From NCBI GenBank assembly GCA_031290405.1, contig JAITNO010000011.1, positions 1-7,660 on the forward strand: a stretch of 7,660 nucleotides of DNA. The letters are read 5' to 3'. Each line of letters starts with the position of its first letter. The stretch's first letter is position 1. The notes under the pieces are model-generated. The model was not told the DNA's origin, searched no databases, and saw only the letters and a list, made by a program, of their open reading frames with translations. This document shows, piece by piece, positions 4,597 through 7,660 of this stretch. A program made the translations under genes and the position numbers. The stretch comes from Spirochaetaceae bacterium. GTDB lineage: Bacteria > Spirochaetota > Spirochaetia > Treponematales > Breznakiellaceae.

Positions 4597-4619
4597 GACG
4601 GTAGAGTGAAGAATGAATG

Positions 4620-4624
4620 AGGAG
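4620..4624 (+). promoter_or_regulatory. Ribosome binding site of the second lipoprotein gene
   Basis: AGGAG followed by a T6 spacer and ATG at 4631. Sequence and spacing are near ideal and fix the start at MKGFAAVLLAALLAAA. Confidence 0.85.
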
Positions 4625-4630
4625 TTTTTT

Positions 4631-7600
4631 ATGAAAGGGTTTGCGGCGGTTTTATTGGCGGCGTTGCTGGCGGCGGCGGTTTTCGGCTTTGGGTCGTGCT
4701 CGGTGAGTGTGTTTGACGAGGCGGGGTCCGCCGCGGCGGCGGACGGGGAGGCGTCGGGCGATGGGGCCGGGGACAATGGGCTTCCGCCGGTGGCGGAGGG
4801 GGAGATTGCGGCTGAAGAGGGGGGGCGGGCGGCGCTTACGCTGCATCCTTTTGGGAATGCGTCGGGCCCGGCGCTGAGCGTTACGGGGGCGGAGGCGGAC
4901 GCCGTCAAGGGGGGCGGCGCGACGGGGCTTGTCAATTACATTCAGCTTGTTGTTATGGAAGATTCTGCGGGGGGCGATGGGTCCATTGCGGACTTTGACG
5001 ATGCGTATTCGGGGGGGAGCGTGTCGGTCTCGGTGTATGTGGGCAGGAAGTATCACATTCTGTATTTGTGGGGGCATAAGAACAGTCCTTCGGACATGGA
5101 GCCTACGCTGTTGGTAAGCGCCTATGGCTGGGTTGACGTGCGCACGGGGAACAATCCGGTGACGATGCCGCTGGTGCCGCTGGTGATTGACGCGACGTTT
5201 TACCGTGCGGGGGAGGCGGAACCGCCCCTGGACTGGACGCGGGGCGAGCCTGTGCGGGTGACGTTTGGGACGGCATACCGCGCGGAGCTTAAGCTGGGCG
5301 CGAAACAGAGCGGCGGCGCGGCCGTCGGCGACGGGCTCTGGCCGCTTAAGCTGGCGGACCCGCTTACGCGGCGGAGCGGCTTGTATGCGGCCAACAGCGA
5401 CGGTGGGCCGGGGGCGTTCAACCGGGGCATGAGCGCAGGGGGCTATTCGGGGGGCGACGCGGCAAGCGCCGAGGTCAACAGCGGCATGGCGGAGGCGAAG
5501 GTGGGCCTTGCCGGGCATGGCGGCCACTATCGCACCGACGCGGACCATCCTCTTGCGGACGGCAAGCTTGTCGGCGGGAAGACCGGCGGGGAGGCTGAGT
5601 ATGCCTTCACGCCAGAGGCCGCCGGGGTCTTTTACTTTAATATGAAATACCGCCCCTTCTCGGTGAGCGCGGATGTGTGGAACGCGGCGACGAACAATGC
5701 GCCTGTTTGGGTTGTCCGCAACGGGGCGGACGATGCGGCGCAGGATGGGAATACGGACTTTAGCGCGAACTTCTCGACGACCCCGGGCAAGAATTACCAC
5801 GGGGGGATTGGCGTGGGGGCGACGCTCTATACGATAGACTACGACGGCAACGGGCAGAGCGTCGGCACGGCGCCCGCTTCCCGGACGGTGAACGTCAACA
5901 CGGAGCTCAATCTGCCGGAGGGGGGGTCGCTGGCCAAGACGGGCTGGCTCTTCGGGGGCTGGACGGAGGGGTCGGCGGGCGCGCTGCGTGCGGCGGGGGC
6001 GCCCTACACGGTAACGGGCGACGTCGCCTTTTTTGCCAAGTGGGCGCCTTATGCCTACACGGTAACATTCAATGCGAACGGCGGAACGGCGAATCCGGCG
6101 AACGGGACCGTCGAGTCTCCGGCGACCACGCTGGGCACCCTGCCCTCGGCTCCGGTAAAAGCGGACGCGCCGCCGGTAAAGTACGCGTTTGCCGGCTGGA
6201 ACACGGATCCGGGCGGCAACGGGCTGCCCTTTAACCAGCATAGCGCGGTTGCCGGCAACATCATCGTCTATGCGCAGTGGCAGGCCGGCGACATGAACGA
6301 CATCGCGGTGAGCTTCGACCCGCAGGGGGGCGTCGTCAGCCCGATCGTGCAGACGGTGAAGGCGGGACTGTCCCTTTCGGGGATGAGCCCGGCGAAAAAC
6401 CTTCCCGCAACGCCCTTGCGGCCAGGCTGCACTTTCGGCGGCTGGTACCCCAACAGCGCCGGCACGGGGGACGCTTTTACCGCCGGCACGGTGGTGAACG
6501 CGGCGATGACCGTCTACGCCAAGTGGACGGCCATCCCGTACACCATAGCCTTTACGAACAACGGCTCGACCCTCCAGACGGGGTCGTTGAATTACGGCGC
6601 GCTGCCTGTTTATACGGGGGCCGCCCCCACGAAGGCGTCCACAGCGGCGCTTACCTACGCGTTCAGCGGGTGGGACCCCGAGATCGCGCTGGTAACGGAG
6701 CCGAAGATCTATGCGGCGCAGTTTGCGTCGTCGACGCGGCAGTACCTCGTCACCTTTAAGGACGGGGACGGCAATGTCGTCCAGTCGGGGCTGTGGAATT
6801 ACAACACGACGCCCTCTTACACGGGCGCGGCGCCCGCGAAGACGGCAACGCCGGCTCTTGCCTACACGTGGAACAACACAACCCCGTGGAGCCCGGCACT
6901 CGCGGCGGCGACCGAGGCGGCGACCTATACGGCGCAGTTCACGGACGCCACGCGGCAGTATACCGTTACCTTCAACCCGGACGGCGGCGCCTTAACCGGC
7001 GGCAGCCTGACTTCCACGGTGAACTACAACAGCGCCGTGGGAACCCTCCCCGCGGCGGCCAAGGCGGGCCACGCCTTTGGCAACTGGTGGACGGTCGCGG
7101 GCAGCGGCGGCGCCCAGTTCCTCGCAACGACCCCCGTTACGGCAAACATCACCGTCTACGCCAGGTGGACCGACTACGACCACGCGGTTACCTTTAACCT
7201 GAACGGCGGCAATATCGGTGGGGTTGCGACGAACGTAACGAAGCGCGTCGTCTCTCCCTATGCCACCGTGGGCGCCAGCGCCGGTATGCCGGCGAACCCC
7301 GTGAAGACCTCCACGGCTACCAAGCAGTACACCTTTGCCGGCTGGACGGGCGGCTTCAACAAGGACACCCCCGTTACGGCGAACATCACCGTAACCGCAC
7401 AGTGGACGGAAAGCAACCTGGGCGACGTGCCCGTAACCTTCAACCCATATTACGGCACCGTAACCCCCAGCGTGCGTATGGTAACGCCGGGCAGCACCGT
7501 CCCGACTGCCAGCGTACCCGCGCCCTCAAGAACGGGCTACACCTTTGTCAAATGGTACGATGCGGACACCGGCGGGAGCGAAGTGAACTGGGACACACCC

Positions 7601-7660
7601 ATCACAACAGCGAAGACGGTGTACGCGCGGTGGACGGCGAACAGCTACACCGTTACCTAT
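4631..7660 (+). CDS. Surface lipoprotein with at least eight InlB-type B-repeats (3' truncated)
   Basis: 1010 residues are visible with no stop before the window ends. Residues 1-23 form a lipoprotein signal: a Lys, a long Ala/Leu core and GFGSC, with C23 the likely lipidated residue. Residues 24-60 are an acidic, Gly/Ala-rich tether. Residues 100-195 and 333-377 are homologous to residues 91-186 and 309-365 of the lipoprotein gene upstream. Listeria-Bacteroides repeats lie at about 399-471, 476-550, 558-632, 635-698, 703-770, 775-846, 850-925 and 932-1001, and a ninth begins TANSYTVTY. Repeats at 635-698 and 703-770 are the other subtype (NYGALPVYTGAAPTKAST ... YAAQF; NYNTTPSYTGAAP ... YTAQF). 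Such repeats form extended rods in InlB-like proteins, so an adhesin or contact role is likely. Codons shift from G-rich (GGG, GCG, TCG) near the start to C-rich (ACC, GCC, GTA ACC) in the repeat array. Ligand unknown. Confidence 0.85.
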   Translation, partial: MKGFAAVLLAALLAAAVFGFGSCSVSVFDEAGSAAAADGEASGDGAGDNGLPPVAEGEIAAEEGGRAALTLHPFGNASGPALSVTGAEADAVKGGGATGLVNYIQLVVMEDSAGGDGSIADFDDAYSGGSVSVSVYVGRKYHILYLWGHKNSPSDMEPTLLVSAYGWVDVRTGNNPVTMPLVPLVIDATFYRAGEAEPPLDWTRGEPVRVTFGTAYRAELKLGAKQSGGAAVGDGLWPLKLADPLTRRSGLYAANSDGGPGAFNRGMSAGGYSGGDAASAEVNSGMAEAKVGLAGHGGHYRTDADHPLADGKLVGGKTGGEAEYAFTPEAAGVFYFNMKYRPFSVSADVWNAATNNAPVWVVRNGADDAAQDGNTDFSANFSTTPGKNYHGGIGVGATLYTIDYDGNGQSVGTAPASRTVNVNTELNLPEGGSLAKTGWLFGGWTEGSAGALRAAGAPYTVTGDVAFFAKWAPYAYTVTFNANGGTANPANGTVESPATTLGTLPSAPVKADAPPVKYAFAGWNTDPGGNGLPFNQHSAVAGNIIVYAQWQAGDMNDIAVSFDPQGGVVSPIVQTVKAGLSLSGMSPAKNLPATPLRPGCTFGGWYPNSAGTGDAFTAGTVVNAAMTVYAKWTAIPYTIAFTNNGSTLQTGSLNYGALPVYTGAAPTKASTAALTYAFSGWDPEIALVTEPKIYAAQFASSTRQYLVTFKDGDGNVVQSGLWNYNTTPSYTGAAPAKTATPALAYTWNNTTPWSPALAAATEAATYTAQFTDATRQYTVTFNPDGGALTGGSLTSTVNYNSAVGTLPAAAKAGHAFGNWWTVAGSGGAQFLATTPVTANITVYARWTDYDHAVTFNLNGGNIGGVATNVTKRVVSPYATVGASAGMPANPVKTSTATKQYTFAGWTGGFNKDTPVTANITVTAQWTESNLGDVPVTFNPYYGTVTPSVRMVTPGSTVPTASVPAPSRTGYTFVKWYDADTGGSEVNWDTPITTAKTVYARWTANSYTVTY

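Larger units (their letters stand above)
4200..4612. repeat. Short direct repeats flanking the antisense gene unit
   Basis: AGAGTGAAGA occurs at 4200-4209 and again at 4603-4612, bracketing the hairpin, the minus-strand gene and its promoter. With one flanking base and one mismatch the match extends to 12 bp. It could be a target duplication left by insertion of a small gene unit. It is purine-rich low-complexity sequence, though, so chance or a common intergenic motif is a real alternative. No transposase or terminal inverted repeats are seen. Confidence 0.3.

Noticed and set aside
4181..4609. Plus-strand open frame after the first lipoprotein gene
   Set aside because: It starts directly at the preceding stop, lacks a ribosome site, crosses the hairpin and is antisense to the better-supported 90-residue gene.
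4652..6241. Long minus-strand open frame (529 codons)
   Set aside because: Antisense shadow of the second lipoprotein gene, Arg/Pro-rich, with no family features.

Overview
The window is GC-rich bacterial DNA with three parts: the tail of an upstream gene, about 1.3 kb of repeat-laden intergenic DNA, and two large tandem genes for repeat-rich surface lipoproteins. A small gene on the opposite strand sits between the two large ones. The lipoproteins have relaxed lipoboxes ending in Gly-Ser-Cys, arrays of InlB/Listeria-Bacteroides B-repeats and a Big2-like Ig domain. Together these suggest a host-associated spirochaete of the Treponema type. That assignment is an inference; no marker gene is present to settle it.

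Bases 1-102 are the last 33 codons of an unidentified gene. Bases 103-212 hold G/C homopolymer runs, tight inverted repeats and a G-quadruplex-capable minus strand. A direct duplication follows (about 199-534 and 604-940, offset 404-405 bp). Each copy carries a rightward promoter behind an A-tract, a (CG)7 tract, four copies of an 8-bp microsatellite, a leftward promoter with consensus -35 and -10 boxes, and a rightward intrinsic terminator. The promoters converge, so each copy could make a rightward RNA of about 175 nt and an overlapping antisense RNA. On the minus strand, copy 1 and the 69-bp spacer hold the 3' end of a vapC-like PIN-domain toxin gene. Copy 2 ends in the last codons of the same gene.

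Bases 944-1187 hold 21-bp-period repeats that are arrays of small hairpins: two units at 944-985, then eight hairpins at 1019-1185. Bases 1237-1403 look like a frameshifted gene remnant.

The first lipoprotein gene (1439-4180) and the second (4631 to beyond the window end) are paralogues. Both encode a lipoprotein signal, a shared N-terminal domain and a C-terminal array of B-repeats; the second has at least eight repeats and is cut by the window edge. Between them lies a self-contained unit in the opposite direction: promoter, Shine-Dalgarno site, a 90-residue single-pass membrane/coiled-coil protein (4533 down to 4261), and a strong hairpin shared with the end of the first lipoprotein gene. 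Near-identical 10-bp sequences flank this unit.

The proteins most likely act at the cell surface as adhesins or host- or matrix-contact proteins. The repeated intergenic modules look like sites of recombination, duplication and slippage. The most unusual signals are the duplicated convergent-promoter module and the tandem hairpin array.
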